A DNA stretch of 64,000 nt from G963663315 sp965204925 (GCA_965204925.1 OZ242021.1:682001-746000), one strand, 5' to 3'. Shown: positions 8,131-17,369, counted from the first letter of the stretch. The notes: generated by a model from the letters alone, not told the origin. A program made the numbers and translations.

Positions 8131-9666
8131 TCAGACCGCTCCCGGAGCCAGTTTCAGGTTGAGCATTCTCAGTGTCGCCTCGATACCGGCGAATACCTGG
8201 TTGGCATTGACACCGCGAGTCCTGATTTTGCGTTCACTGTCCTGCCACGTGATAAAACATTCGACGAGGGCGCTGGTCTTGCCGCCTTTGGGTATGCGCA
8301 CCTGGTAGTCGATCAGCTCGGGGAACCCGAATCCGGTTCCGTCCAGAATTTTCTTCACGGCAACGATAAAGGCATCGAAACCGCCGTTGCCGGTACCGGT
8401 CGATTTCAGCGTTTTGTCGAACAGGCGCACACTGATACTGACCACGGACTCAAGTCCCAGCACGCTGGTAATCGAACAGTTCAATAATTCGATCACCTTC
8501 TCGTCGCCGGTCTCCAGCACCTCGGCTATGATCAGGGGCAGGTCTTCCGGAGTAATGCTTTCCTTGGAATCGCCCAACTCGACCACACGCGCAAGCACCT
8601 TCGACTGGTTATCGGGAGAAAGGCTGATGCCCAGCGTCTCAAGGTTTTTCTGCAGTGATGCCTTGCCGCTCATCTTTCCCAGCGCATAGGAACGGGTGCG
8701 GTTGAAGCGGCGCGGACTGAGGCGGGTCTGGTACAGGTCTCCTTTCTGGTCGCCATCGGCGTGGATGCCGGCAGTTTGCGTAAACACATCGGCGCCGATA
8801 ACGGGAGTATTTCCGGCCACTATTTTTCCGGAGAAATTTTCCACCATGCGGCTGATGTTGTAGATCTCGTGCTCCTCGATCCGCAAGCGCGCTCCCAGCT
8901 TGTCCTTGAGTACCAGGCAGATTTCCGCCAGAGAAGCGTTGCCGGCGCGCTCACCGAGACAGTTGACCGTACAATGGACGGAAGCCGCGCCAGCGCGCAC
9001 GGCCGCCATACAGTTCGCCGTCGCCAGACCATAGTCGTTGTGCGGGTGGAAGTCGAACCGGCAGTCGGGAAAGCGGTCGAGCATGTCGCAAAAACTGTCG
9101 TATACCTCGCCCGGGGACATCACGCCGAGCGTATCGGGTAACATGAAATACCCGATCGGCAACGATTGCAGCTGCTTCATCATGTCGAAAACATACTGCG
9201 GACTGTCGGCGTAGCCATTCGACCAGTCCTCAAGATAAACATTGACCGCCAGCCCCTGGCCGCAGGCATAATCGATCGTTCGCGATATGTCGTTGAGATG
9301 CTGCGCCAGAGTTTTGCCCAGTTGATTCCTGCAATGCTTTTCACTGCCCTTGGCAAGCAGATTGATCACTTTTCCACCGACCTCCGAAATCCAGTCGACA
9401 CTGCGCTTGTGATCGACGAATCCGAGTACCTCGACCCGCTCCAGGTAACCCTTGCGGCTCGCCCACCGGTTGATGCTGCGCACAGCTTCGCGTTCACCAC
9501 AGGATATACCGGCAGAAGCGACTTCGATACGGTCGACGCCGAGCGAGTCGAGCAGCGCCCGGGCAATACTCTCTTTTTCGGAACGGGAAAACGAGACGCC
9601 CTGCGTCTGTTCCCCGTCGCGCAGGGTTACATCGACAATCTTGACGGCGGGATCGACTGCTGACAT
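8131..9666 (-). CDS. 2-isopropylmalate/citramalate synthase family enzyme
   Basis: Claisen condensation of acetyl-CoA with a 2-keto acid (2-ketoisovalerate or pyruvate) in leucine or isoleucine synthesis. The HMGL-like TIM barrel carries DVTLRDGEQTQGVSF (12-26), the metal site HPHNDYG, the NCLGERAGNASL loop and TAGIHADGDQKGDLY. A C-terminal regulatory domain of about 130 residues completes the 511-residue length. It is shorter and more divergent than LeuA of E. coli, and either citramalate synthase (CimA) or LeuA2 activity is possible. It is not next to other leu genes. A leuB-like gene lies at 27.4 kb. Confidence 0.85.
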   Translation of the reverse strand: MSAVDPAVKIVDVTLRDGEQTQGVSFSRSEKESIARALLDSLGVDRIEVASAGISCGEREAVRSINRWASRKGYLERVEVLGFVDHKRSVDWISEVGGKVINLLAKGSEKHCRNQLGKTLAQHLNDISRTIDYACGQGLAVNVYLEDWSNGYADSPQYVFDMMKQLQSLPIGYFMLPDTLGVMSPGEVYDSFCDMLDRFPDCRFDFHPHNDYGLATANCMAAVRAGAASVHCTVNCLGERAGNASLAEICLVLKDKLGARLRIEEHEIYNISRMVENFSGKIVAGNTPVIGADVFTQTAGIHADGDQKGDLYQTRLSPRRFNRTRSYALGKMSGKASLQKNLETLGISLSPDNQSKVLARVVELGDSKESITPEDLPLIIAEVLETGDEKVIELLNCSITSVLGLESVVSISVRLFDKTLKSTGTGNGGFDAFIVAVKKILDGTGFGFPELIDYQVRIPKGGKTSALVECFITWQDSERKIRTRGVNANQVFAGIEATLRMLNLKLAPGAV

Positions 9667-9742
9667 GGAGGATCGATAAAATTTCGGACAAGCGGGGTAT
9701 TATCAACGGTCCGCATTGATATGTCCATGATTAAAAAAGTGT

Positions 9743-9753
9743 CCCCCCCCCCC
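9743..9753. repeat. C11 homopolymer run
   Basis: Eleven consecutive C at the edge of a transposase scrap between the LeuA/CimA-like gene and the Mug-like gene. It is the third kind of long G/C run in this window, but here it lies in non-functional DNA. Confidence 0.95.
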
Positions 9754-9821
9754 TGCTTCGGGAACAGCGGGGCTATCCGTCCGTATTGGGCTTGGGTAAG
9801 CTCCACCGGTTTGATTCTCAA
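9753..9821 (-). pseudogene. N-terminal scrap of an IS5-type transposase
   Basis: Read on the minus strand, the frame starts MRIKPVELTQAQYGRIAPLF, which resembles the N-terminus of IS5/IS1182-type transposases (usual pattern LTDAQWARIEPLLP). After about 23 codons similarity ends at the G11 run, and no further transposase motif follows. It is a remnant of an old insertion. Confidence 0.55.
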
Positions 9822-9935
9822 CTACGGTTCCAGCCAAAGGCGACAAGGGCAAAGAGTATTATACTTCAGTCAAGTTGCGCTAACACGTCCTAATCTTGTT
9901 ATGACCCGTCGAACGGAAAATGAGCATATTCGAAA

Positions 9936-10448
9936 TTATCGATTCCCGAGTTTTTCTGAGATATCCAGCATCATTTGGTTTGCAGTCTCCTTTTTTTCGT
10001 ACGGCCCCGGCATTCTGAGAGTTGCAAATCCTGCATCCCTCAAAGCGGATTCACATTCTTTGGCAGCTTTGGCGTAAACAAAGACAACAATCGGTCTCGG
10101 GTCGCCAAGTTCAACAAGCCTTTGTATCAGAAGCTTCGCCCTTTCACGAATTTCAGTCGATGACAGGTCTTGCCCTGAGAAAGTTGGCCTGCGAACCATA
10201 TCTGCAAAACCAATTCCCTGCTGAAAAGCAAATTCATCTTCTCTTCCGCTTTCCATAAATTTAACGATTCCACTGTCTCGTAACCGTTTCCATAACCTTT
10301 GGCCATGCCGTCCCTGATAATAATGCCCTGCACTGACTGATTTCGGCGACGGGTTGATGCCAACAAAAACGGCTCGAAGTCCGGGCCGAAGAAGTTCTTT
10401 CAAAGTTACGCAATGTCTGCCGTCAATCAGGATTTGTTCTATGGGCAT
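9936..10448 (-). CDS. Mug-like mismatch uracil/thymine DNA glycosylase
   Basis: Base-excision repair enzyme of 170 residues in the uracil-DNA glycosylase superfamily. It shows FVGINPSPKSVSAGHYY (about 29-44), corresponding to the Mug motif GINPGLSS, then a QRLWKRL helix and GFADMVRRPTFSG, matching the GVTKLVDRPT segment of Mug. The final motif MPGPYEKKETANQM is more divergent than NPSGLS of E. coli Mug. It would remove U or ethenocytosine opposite G. It is monocistronic, with no clear terminator. Confidence 0.75.
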   Translation of the reverse strand: MPIEQILIDGRHCVTLKELLRPGLRAVFVGINPSPKSVSAGHYYQGRHGQRLWKRLRDSGIVKFMESGREDEFAFQQGIGFADMVRRPTFSGQDLSSTEIRERAKLLIQRLVELGDPRPIVVFVYAKAAKECESALRDAGFATLRMPGPYEKKETANQMMLDISEKLGNR

Positions 10449-10586
10449 TTCTTCAGTTTCTCCAAATTACTGGATAGTACCCGACCCTGCGCTTGAATAT
10501 TTTCCGGTTTGGTCTGAGTGTTTCCTCAAAAGTAGTCGCGGTTTCATGTGGGATAATCAAATTTGGGGCAATCACGGCTGAACACA

Positions 10587-10934
10587 TCAACAATCTTTCT
10601 CCAAAAAAGCTGTGTCGAGTGCGTCATGCTGGCCTTTCAATGCGGCGATCTGGGCTTCATTGCCACCGCCATCGGCCAAAAAAAGCAGCGCAGGCCAAAA
10701 CAAGATCATCCCAGCACCAGTTGCAACAGCATCTTCCTCTGCTTCTTTTTTCTGAGCCGCACTGAGTTGATTGACCTGCAACAGAACCCTGTTCTTTTCT
10801 CTCATAATCTGCTCGCACGAATAATGTTTGTAGTTGTCCGGACTGACGTACATGGCCGCAATGTTTTCCGGATTGGTAGCGCAACCAGCAGCGAATACCG
10901 TAACTCCAAGACAGACAACGACTTTTAATAACAT
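10587..10934 (-). CDS. Small lipoprotein of unknown function
   Basis: A 115-residue protein with a lipoprotein signal peptide: MLLK, a hydrophobic core, and the lipobox VFAAGC with the modified Cys at residue 18. The mature part contains YVSPDNYKHYSCEQI and a second short hydrophobic stretch near 73-87 (GAGMILFWPALLFL), which suggests membrane insertion. The MYVSP-x-Y-x(3)-C-Q pattern occurs in many proteobacterial lipoproteins of unknown role. No operon partner. Confidence 0.7.
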   Translation of the reverse strand: MLLKVVVCLGVTVFAAGCATNPENIAAMYVSPDNYKHYSCEQIMREKNRVLLQVNQLSAAQKKEAEEDAVATGAGMILFWPALLFLADGGGNEAQIAALKGQHDALDTAFLEKDC

Positions 10935-11290
10935 TTTCTCCTCAAGGCAGGTTGATCAACTCTTCAATTACGAGGTTACATCATGGCAGCAGTGTAAAGT
11001 ATTTTCCAAACGGTCTCGGGCGATTATATCGAAACACCGTTATGGGCAGAAGGCCAAACGAACAACTTTTTGCCTTGTTAATAGAAATGTCCGTCATAGC
11101 CCAGATTTCCCCTACTGAAAAGTAATCTTTTCAAATCAGTGGGATAGTGAGAGCAAACTATCGCTGTAGCGTTACAAAGGTATGGCTATATAATGGCCTT
11201 CCCAAGAGAGTCCATTTGACGCCGCCCGGACGCTTGATGTCATCAGCAGCAAGCGCTCCATCTGCGAAAACGCTACCACTCATCGTCCTT
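10935..11290. other. Intergenic region without recognisable gene
   Basis: About 350 nt between the small lipoprotein and the IS element. Short open frames exist but none has a plausible start, ribosome-binding site or recognisable family. I see no RNA gene. Confidence 0.5.
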
Positions 11291-12906
11291 ACAGCAATTC
11301 CCGCTAAATCCGGGAAGCCAGTAAATTCGGGGGTTTCAGGGGGTTATTAGACAATCTTTTCGCAGATTTTTCATGGAAAAGCGGTAGAATAAGGGCCGTT
11401 TCTTCATAGTCGGAGGATACCATGCCCAGGACCCTGTTTCGCAAGACCCTCAGCGCGCCGGGCCTCCTGCGGCTGGTGCGTGGGGATTTCGATCGCATCG
11501 AAGACCCCGTAGCAAGCCGTGGCCTGGGTCTGACGGACTGCCTGATGTCGGCTTTGGCGATGTTCAGCCTGAAGTACCCGTCGCTGCTGAGCTTTGAAAA
11601 GGATGCGCGCGACGAGGACCGTATCCGGTCGAACCTCAAAAACCTGTACGGGGTGGTTCGCGCGCCATCGGATACGGCCATGCGTGAGCGTCTGGATCTG
11701 GTAGACCCGCGCTCGCTCCGCCGTGTTTTCAAGAGCGTGTTTGCCGCTTTGCAACGGGGCAAGGGTTTGGAGGGTTTCACCTGGTTGGGTCACCATCTGC
11801 TGTCGGTAGACGGCACCGGGTATTTCTCATCGAAGAAGGTGCATTGTGAGCGCTGTTGCGAGAAGCATCACCGCGATGGCAGCACGACCTGGTACCACCA
11901 GATGCTGGCGGCGGTGCTGGTTCACCCGCAACACCGGGAGGTATTTCCGCTCGCCCCGGAGCCGCTCCTGCGGGCAGACGGGTCGCGCAAGAACGATTGC
12001 GAACGCAATGCCGCCAGGCGGCTGTTGCGGGACGCGCGACGGGAGCATCGGCGCCTGAAGTTGCTGGTGGTGGAAGATGCGCTGGCCTCGAACGGCCCGC
12101 ACATCCGGCTGCTGGAGGAACTGGATATGCGATATGTGCTGGGGGTGAAGCCGGGAGATCATGGGGAACTGTTCCACTGGGTGGGCGTCACGGCGGCGAC
12201 CCGTAGCGTGGAGATGGAGAAGGACGGCGCCCGCTTCCGCTTCCGATTCCTGAACGGCGTGCCGTTGAATGACGCGAATTTCGATTTGGAGGTGAACTTC
12301 CTGGAATGCCAGGAGACCCGCGCGGACGGTCGGATACTGCATTTCTCCTGGGTCACGGACCTGGAAGTCACGGAATCCAACGCATACGAACTGATGCGGG
12401 CGGGACGTGCTCGCTGGCGCATCGAGAATGAAACATTCAATACCCTGAAGAACCAAGGCTACGGCTTTGAACACAATTTCGGTCACGGCCGGCAACATCT
12501 GGCGACGGTGTTCGCCCACCTGATGATGTTGGCGTTCCTCATGGATCAGGTGCAGCAACGGCGCTGCTCGCTGTTCCGCGCCGCGCGCGCCAAGGCGGGC
12601 AGTTTGAGGTCCCTGTGGGAGCGGCTGCGCGGGCTGTTCTCGGGATTCCACGTTGCGGACTGGGAGACGCTGTACCGGGGTATCGCGTTCGGGCACCGCA
12701 AGCCTGAGCTGGAGCCCTTCGACACATCCTGACCCGGTGCCGTGACCGAGTGTGTGAAAGGCCGGTTCTTCAGGAAAACCCATGGCCAACCGCCGATCCG
12801 GCAATCCGCCGGAGGGGTGGCCTTGTCCGCATACCCTTAACGCCTGCGTTTGCATCCGAAAATCCCGCCGAATCCATGTGGGGATGTCCTTAGCGGGAAT
12901 TGCTGG
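11291..12906 (+). mobile_element. Complete DDE insertion sequence, about 1.6 kb
   Basis: The ends carry a 16-bp inverted repeat, cagcaattcccgctaa, at 11292-11307 with its exact complement at 12890-12905. Directly outside, the same word cgtcctt(a) appears at 11284-11291 and 12907-12914, which fits a 7-8 bp target-site duplication. A single transposase gene fills the element. The first 160 bp of the same element recur, inverted, at 60944-61106. The intact gene, matched ends and target duplication argue for a recent insertion. Confidence 0.85.
11422..12732 (+). CDS. DDE transposase (IS4-like superfamily)
   Basis: A 436-residue transposase behind a GGAGG ribosome-binding site. The catalytic triad is probably the Asp of LLSVDGTGYF, the Asp of KLLVVEDALAS and the Glu of RARWRIENETFNTLKN. 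The last matches the YREK-type C1 signature of IS4-like elements. Cys/His residues after the first Asp (HCERCCEKHH) may form a zinc-binding insert. The exact IS family was not determined. Confidence 0.85.
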   Translation: MPRTLFRKTLSAPGLLRLVRGDFDRIEDPVASRGLGLTDCLMSALAMFSLKYPSLLSFEKDARDEDRIRSNLKNLYGVVRAPSDTAMRERLDLVDPRSLRRVFKSVFAALQRGKGLEGFTWLGHHLLSVDGTGYFSSKKVHCERCCEKHHRDGSTTWYHQMLAAVLVHPQHREVFPLAPEPLLRADGSRKNDCERNAARRLLRDARREHRRLKLLVVEDALASNGPHIRLLEELDMRYVLGVKPGDHGELFHWVGVTAATRSVEMEKDGARFRFRFLNGVPLNDANFDLEVNFLECQETRADGRILHFSWVTDLEVTESNAYELMRAGRARWRIENETFNTLKNQGYGFEHNFGHGRQHLATVFAHLMMLAFLMDQVQQRRCSLFRAARAKAGSLRSLWERLRGLFSGFHVADWETLYRGIAFGHRKPELEPFDTS

Positions 12907-13033
12907 CGTCCTTATGACGGCATTGGCTTACTCACTCCCGTGGGGTATTATCGGTAATTCACACAGGCCAAACCATAATCTCATATGCTTGCGCCTGAAC
13001 ATAATAATCCGCACACAGTCAAGAGACAGACCA

Positions 13034-13165
13034 ATGCTGAAACGAGTGGCCGAAACCGTCAGCACCACTCGGCTTCTCCACCAGTTCGACAGTCAGGTCG
13101 AATGCCTGAAGCGGCTTGGGCAAGGTCATGCGAGGCGGATTTCCTACAAAGACCTGACTTCATGA
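13034..13165 (+). CDS. Possible 43-residue ORF coupled to the methyltransferase
   Basis: A short basic peptide (MLKRVAETVSTTRLL...) whose stop overlaps the methyltransferase start in the sequence ATGA. The 4-nt overlap is typical of translational coupling, but there is no recognisable family. It could be the C-terminal stub of a gene cut by past rearrangement, or a leader. It lies 127 nt past the right end of the IS. Confidence 0.3.
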   Translation: MLKRVAETVSTTRLLHQFDSQVECLKRLGQGHARRISYKDLTS

Positions 13166-14046
13166 GTGAATTCGGTAGCACATTCCCGAGCCATGCCGAG
13201 CTGAGCAGGGAACGGAAAGTAACCGGAAGAAAAGAAAAAGAAATCAGGCGGGTCAAGCATCATTATTCCAATGGATTTGCCGTAGAGGAAAACCCTCTTC
13301 CCCCGGCATATCGGAACAAGATCGTTACGGGAGACAGTCTGGCTGAATTGAAGAAGCTACCGGACAACTGCATTGACCTGATTTTCACTTCACCGCCCTA
13401 CAATTTCGGTCTCGACTACGAAAAGAAAGATGATGCGGTATTCTGGGAAACCTATTTTTCCCGGCTGTTCAGTATATTCGATCAGTGCATCCGTGTCCTG
13501 AAACATGGAGGACGCCTGATTGTTAACGTTCAACCCCTTTTTTCTGACTACATTCCGAGTCATCATATTATCTCCAGTCACATGTTGGACAGGGGCATGA
13601 TATGGAAAGGAGAAATACTGTGGGAGAAGAACAACTACAACTGCAAATACACCGCCTGGGGAAGCTGGAAAAGCCCGGGCAGCCCGTATCTGAAATACAC
13701 ATGGGAGTTTGTCGAGGTGTTCTGCAAGGGGTCTCTGAAAAAGGCGGGCAAACCGGAAGATGCGGATATACTGGGAGATGACTTCAAGAAATGGGTCTAT
13801 GCAAAGTGGTCCATTGCCCCTGAACGGAGGATGAAGGAGTTTGACCACCCTGCCGTATTCCCGGAAGAACTGGCAAGGCGGGTGATCCAGTTATTCAGCT
13901 TCCGCAATGACATTATTCTGGATCCATTCAACGGGGTCGGAACGACAACCCTGGTTGCGCACCAGTACAGCAGAAGGTATCTCGGTATTGATATCTCGGC
14001 AAAGTACAACCGCGTGGCCAGGTGGAGGATCAAGGAGTGTCTCTAA
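13162..14046 (+). CDS. Type II DNA methyltransferase, TSPPY (beta) class
   Basis: S-adenosylmethionine-dependent DNA methyltransferase of 294 residues. The catalytic motif IV FTSPPYNFGLDY is at 75-86, and the SAM-binding motif I DPFNGVGTT lies near the C-terminus at about 254-262. This IV-before-I order defines the beta class. TSPPY is common in N4-cytosine and some N6-adenine enzymes. The ATG at 13162 is preferred because sequence upstream in frame is low-complexity and unlike the family. The restriction enzyme gene overlaps its end by 10 nt, so the two form one restriction-modification operon. Confidence 0.88.
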   Translation: MSEFGSTFPSHAELSRERKVTGRKEKEIRRVKHHYSNGFAVEENPLPPAYRNKIVTGDSLAELKKLPDNCIDLIFTSPPYNFGLDYEKKDDAVFWETYFSRLFSIFDQCIRVLKHGGRLIVNVQPLFSDYIPSHHIISSHMLDRGMIWKGEILWEKNNYNCKYTAWGSWKSPGSPYLKYTWEFVEVFCKGSLKKAGKPEDADILGDDFKKWVYAKWSIAPERRMKEFDHPAVFPEELARRVIQLFSFRNDIILDPFNGVGTTTLVAHQYSRRYLGIDISAKYNRVARWRIKECL

Positions 14047-14840
14047 GTGCAGAACAGATGTCCTGGCTGGAGAAGATCAAGAAAGATGGCGGCTGTCACG
14101 CCAGTAACATTCTTGCCAAGAGGAACAGCCCGGATATAGGCCGGTTCATTGACGAATATATCCGATTCAGCGATACCCTGAAGGGCTCACTGGATGGGGC
14201 TGTCAACGCTCTGAACAGATACAAGGATTACGTCGATGAGCATAACGTTTATACCGCTCAATCGAAGTTTGCTCCGACGATAATCGAAGAGTTCCTCTGC
14301 AGGATATTGAAAAAGGAGTTTGGAAACGACGTTTTGCAGTACGGCCCGGTTTCAGCCTACAGCAGCCTTTACTTCTCTTGGTCCGATAAGGCGGAGTTCA
14401 AGGAAGGAATTGAGATCAAGCTGAACGTCAAGGATCAGGATGTTGGCATCTACAAGAAAGAAACCCTCACCACCAGCACTGGAGGAGAGCACGAAATCTC
14501 AATCCCCATTGTCTGTATCGAGTGCAAGATCTATCTGGATAAAACCATGTATGAAGGAAGCGTTGCTACAGCAACCAGGATCAAGACGGGAAATCCATAC
14601 TGTCTGTTCTTCATCGTGACAGAGACGTATGACGTAAGAAAGGACGTGGATATCGAAACGACGCAGATTGACAACATCTATGTTCTCCGCAAGCAACGGA
14701 GAAGCCGAAAAAACTCACCGATAAACCCGATCTGCACGGATGTAATGCAACATCTTCTGGACGCCGTCCGAACAAAGCTGGATTCCATCCGCATGACTGT
14801 TGATGAACGCATTACCTCTCCTGGATACATCCGCCAGTAG
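14037..14840 (+). CDS. Type II restriction endonuclease, possibly Bpu10I family
   Basis: A 267-residue protein directly coupled to the methyltransferase. The GTG at 14037 is chosen because a GGAGG lies 8 nt upstream. An ATG at 14058 is the alternative. The segment IVCIECKIYLDKTMYEGSVATA, with ECK preceded by hydrophobic beta-strand residues, looks like the metal-binding half of a PD-(D/E)XK nuclease site. An upstream EGIEIKLN pair may give further acidic residues. The overall pattern, with a long helical N-terminus and NPYCLFFIVTETYD, resembles restriction enzymes of the Bpu10I family, but this is from memory. Recognition site unknown. Confidence 0.65.
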   Translation: MSLSAEQMSWLEKIKKDGGCHASNILAKRNSPDIGRFIDEYIRFSDTLKGSLDGAVNALNRYKDYVDEHNVYTAQSKFAPTIIEEFLCRILKKEFGNDVLQYGPVSAYSSLYFSWSDKAEFKEGIEIKLNVKDQDVGIYKKETLTTSTGGEHEISIPIVCIECKIYLDKTMYEGSVATATRIKTGNPYCLFFIVTETYDVRKDVDIETTQIDNIYVLRKQRRSRKNSPINPICTDVMQHLLDAVRTKLDSIRMTVDERITSPGYIRQ

Positions 14841-15026
14841 AATCCATGCCAGGGAAACAGGGTGCCAGGAAGTGATCGGCGTATACGGGAAACGGCAAGA
14901 AATCACTCACTTCATACTTTGCCACCCATGAACGGACTGCGGCGGGAGTATCCGGCTTGGGGTCGGTTTCGTTCCACCGTTCCCGGAATGCCACAGTCCG
15001 GCGGTGATTACGAGAGCGCGACCACC

Positions 15027-15743
15027 TCACACACGGCATAATGCCATGAAATTATCGTAAAGCTGTCTGGCGTTATCGGCGAACGAATCCATGCTGGCAT
15101 CGCTGTGCGCCTTGATATCCTTGAGAGCGGTCGGTCCCAGGGAATTTTCCAGCGCCTGTCTGTAAGCCGCAATTTCTCCCCAGTCGCTGACCGTGTGCGG
15201 CTCGATCTCGACATGATACTGCATGGACCAGGCGCGCTTGCCGACCCGCATCGCCTGCACACGGCACAGGTCGGAAGAAGCCAGCACGACGGCGTTTTCC
15301 GGCGGCTGGGCCACCCGAACCGAATGCCATTGCAGGCATTTCTGAATGGCGGGCATATTCCTGAAAATCGGATCCGACCGCCCTTCTTCGGTCAGTTCGA
15401 CCTCCATTACGCCAATCTCGGGCGGGTTCTGCGGTCCGCAGGTGCCGCCAAGCGCATCCGCCAGCAGCTGATGCCCCAGACACAGGCCCAGAAAAGGCCT
15501 GTTCAAGTCGTTTACCCATTTGCGAATGGCCTGTTTCTCGGCGATCATCCAGGGGTTCTCATCGACATCCCATACATCCATGGGTCCGCCCATCACCCAT
15601 AGCGCATCGTAGCGCGAAAGATCGGGAATCGGCTCGCCCGCATCCAGTTCCACGGCCTGCCATCCAATCCCGTCCTGTTTGAGGAAATTTCTCAAAATTC
15701 CGGGGTGCTCACAGTCTATATGTTGAAAAACCAGCAGATTCAC
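15027..15743 (-). CDS. Class I glutamine amidotransferase-like protein
   Basis: A stand-alone 238-residue amidotransferase-fold protein. The nucleophile elbow is GLCLGHQLLADALGG with Cys88, the oxyanion region is VMGGPMDVWD (50-59), and the His-x-Glu pair is in QYHVEIEPHT. This resembles the YfeJ/GuaA-like group of single-domain GATases (gamma-glutamyl hydrolase or transferase type), whose substrates are mostly unknown. It lies 50 nt past hdrB on the same strand, so it may be cotranscribed with the Qmo/Hdr genes in the reverse order shown, or be independent. Confidence 0.8.
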   Translation of the reverse strand: MNLLVFQHIDCEHPGILRNFLKQDGIGWQAVELDAGEPIPDLSRYDALWVMGGPMDVWDVDENPWMIAEKQAIRKWVNDLNRPFLGLCLGHQLLADALGGTCGPQNPPEIGVMEVELTEEGRSDPIFRNMPAIQKCLQWHSVRVAQPPENAVVLASSDLCRVQAMRVGKRAWSMQYHVEIEPHTVSDWGEIAAYRQALENSLGPTALKDIKAHSDASMDSFADNARQLYDNFMALCRV

Positions 15744-15793
15744 AGTTATCGGGCGCGTGGTCAGGGTTTGTCGGGGATTGTTCGGGCGATGAG

Positions 15794-16714
15794 TTATGCG
15801 CCTGCGATTTTTTCCAGTTTTTTCGCGCGGATCACCTGACCGTCAAGACCGGCTTCTCTGGCGGTGCCGCCGTAAGCCACGGTCATCAACTGGCTGTAAT
15901 AAACGACCGGCATTTTGAATTTCGTGCTGTACGTCTTGTTGATCCGCTCCTGGTAAACCTCGACATTCATCTGGCAAACCGGGCACGGGGTAACGATCAT
16001 GTCGGCATCGTGATCATATGCCGATTCAACGATTTCCTTGATCTGCGCCTGGCTTTTCTCAGGTTCGGAGAAAGCCAGGGCGCCGCCGCAGCAGGTGACT
16101 TTCTGCTCATATTTGTCAGCCGCCTCGGCGCCCATCGTCTCAACCATTTTATCCAGATATTTGGGGTTCTCGAACGACTCGCCGTCGATGCCGAACGGGC
16201 GGTTGGTCTGGCAGCCGACATAACCCGCGATTTTCAATCCGTCCAGCGGCTTTTTAACCGGCGCCTCAAGCTCGTCGTAGCCGAAATCCTCGATAAGCAC
16301 CTCGACCATGTGGCGAACCCCCTTCGCGGTGTCCTTGTTGATGTCTACGTTGAGACCGGCGTCGGCGAGAATGTTCCGGGTGTCGGCCAGCAGCTGCTCC
16401 GATTTTGACAGACGTTCCACCGATTCTTTCGCGCCGAGCCAGCAGGCGGCGCAGGTGGCGACGATATCCTGACCCGCATTATGCTGTTGCGACAGGGCAA
16501 TGTTTCTCGCATTCATGACATGGCGGGGCAATTCCCCGCCTTCGCTATAACCGATCGATGCGCCGCAGCAATTCCAGTCGGGAATCTCGTTGAGCTTGAT
16601 ATCGAGGGTCTTGCACATCGATTCCACAGATACCATATAGTTGGAGGCCGATGCGTTGCGTTCTGACGAACAACCCGGGTAAAACGAATATTCTTTTCTG
16701 GCCATTTGGGGCAA
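15794..16714 (-). CDS. hdrB: HdrB-like subunit (CCG domain protein)
   Basis: Heterodisulfide-reductase subunit B homologue of 306 residues with two CCG domains: FYPGC, PDWNCCGAS and CAACW in the first, then YVGCQT, VTCCGGA and CPVCQMN in the second. In HdrB these ligate two unusual non-cubane [4Fe-4S] clusters. It is the last Hdr-type gene of the operon qmoA-qmoB-hdrC-hdrB, with 7 nt to hdrC. In organisms that lack QmoC, HdrCB is thought to replace it as the electron-accepting module of the Qmo complex. It acts at the cytoplasmic face of the membrane or in the cytoplasm. Confidence 0.9.
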   Translation of the reverse strand: MPQMARKEYSFYPGCSSERNASASNYMVSVESMCKTLDIKLNEIPDWNCCGASIGYSEGGELPRHVMNARNIALSQQHNAGQDIVATCAACWLGAKESVERLSKSEQLLADTRNILADAGLNVDINKDTAKGVRHMVEVLIEDFGYDELEAPVKKPLDGLKIAGYVGCQTNRPFGIDGESFENPKYLDKMVETMGAEAADKYEQKVTCCGGALAFSEPEKSQAQIKEIVESAYDHDADMIVTPCPVCQMNVEVYQERINKTYSTKFKMPVVYYSQLMTVAYGGTAREAGLDGQVIRAKKLEKIAGA

Positions 16715-16721
16715 ACCTCGT

Positions 16722-17369
16722 TTAATTGAATCCTTTGCGTTTATCTTCGATCTCGCGAGCCTTTTTAAGCATCCGCCGAAGCTGGGATTTTTGCCGGATT
16801 CCCCCGGAGCGGAAAAGGGCGAAAGGGTTGAGGCGGCGGGTCAGTAACATTCCGAGCCCGATGTTGCGCATCGCGAAAGCGGTTTTGATTCCCTCGATCG
16901 GACCATTCATGAAATACAGCTTCATGGACAGCCGGGTTTCATTGACGCGCCCGGTCGTGCTGATATTATCCCAGAAAATTCTGGCAAACCGTCTGGTCGG
17001 ATTCATCCTGGGCGCCAGACCGAGCCGATTGGCATAGTTCGCCAGACCGTGCATGATATGGGTGATCGGAAGGCCTCTCGGACAACGCACAATACAGTTG
17101 TAACAGGACGTACACATCCACATCGACTCGCTGGCGAGCACCTCTTCCCGCTGCCCCGCCCGAATCATCATGAACAATTCCTGCGGGGGGCGCTCCCAGG
17201 CATCTCCCAGTGGGCAGGAACCGGAACAGACCCCGCACTGCATGCACATTTTCACCCACTCCCCTTCCTCGACATTGGCTTCGACTTCTCGCAGGAAACT
17301 GTTTCGATATTTCTCGATCATCGACGTATTGACGGCGGACGGAGACGGCGCGCTGGCGGAAAGCATCAC
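16722..17369 (-). CDS. hdrC: HdrC-like subunit, 2[4Fe-4S] ferredoxin
   Basis: A 215-residue iron-sulfur protein with two ferredoxin motifs: CMQCGVCSGSCPLGD (about 42-56) and CTSCYNCIVRCPRGLP (about 90-105). It also has the C-terminal helical region typical of HdrC. It passes electrons between the QmoAB flavoproteins and HdrB. Its start codon overlaps the qmoB stop, so translation is coupled. Confidence 0.9.
   Translation of the reverse strand: MMLSASAPSPSAVNTSMIEKYRNSFLREVEANVEEGEWVKMCMQCGVCSGSCPLGDAWERPPQELFMMIRAGQREEVLASESMWMCTSCYNCIVRCPRGLPITHIMHGLANYANRLGLAPRMNPTRRFARIFWDNISTTGRVNETRLSMKLYFMNGPIEGIKTAFAMRNIGLGMLLTRRLNPFALFRSGGIRQKSQLRRMLKKAREIEDKRKGFN

Noticed and set aside
11147..11350. 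67-codon ORF running into the IS
   Set aside because: It crosses the IS end and has no recognisable feature.
14812..15039. Minus-strand ORF between the restriction enzyme and the amidotransferase
   Set aside because: No family likeness, start context or neighbour supports it.
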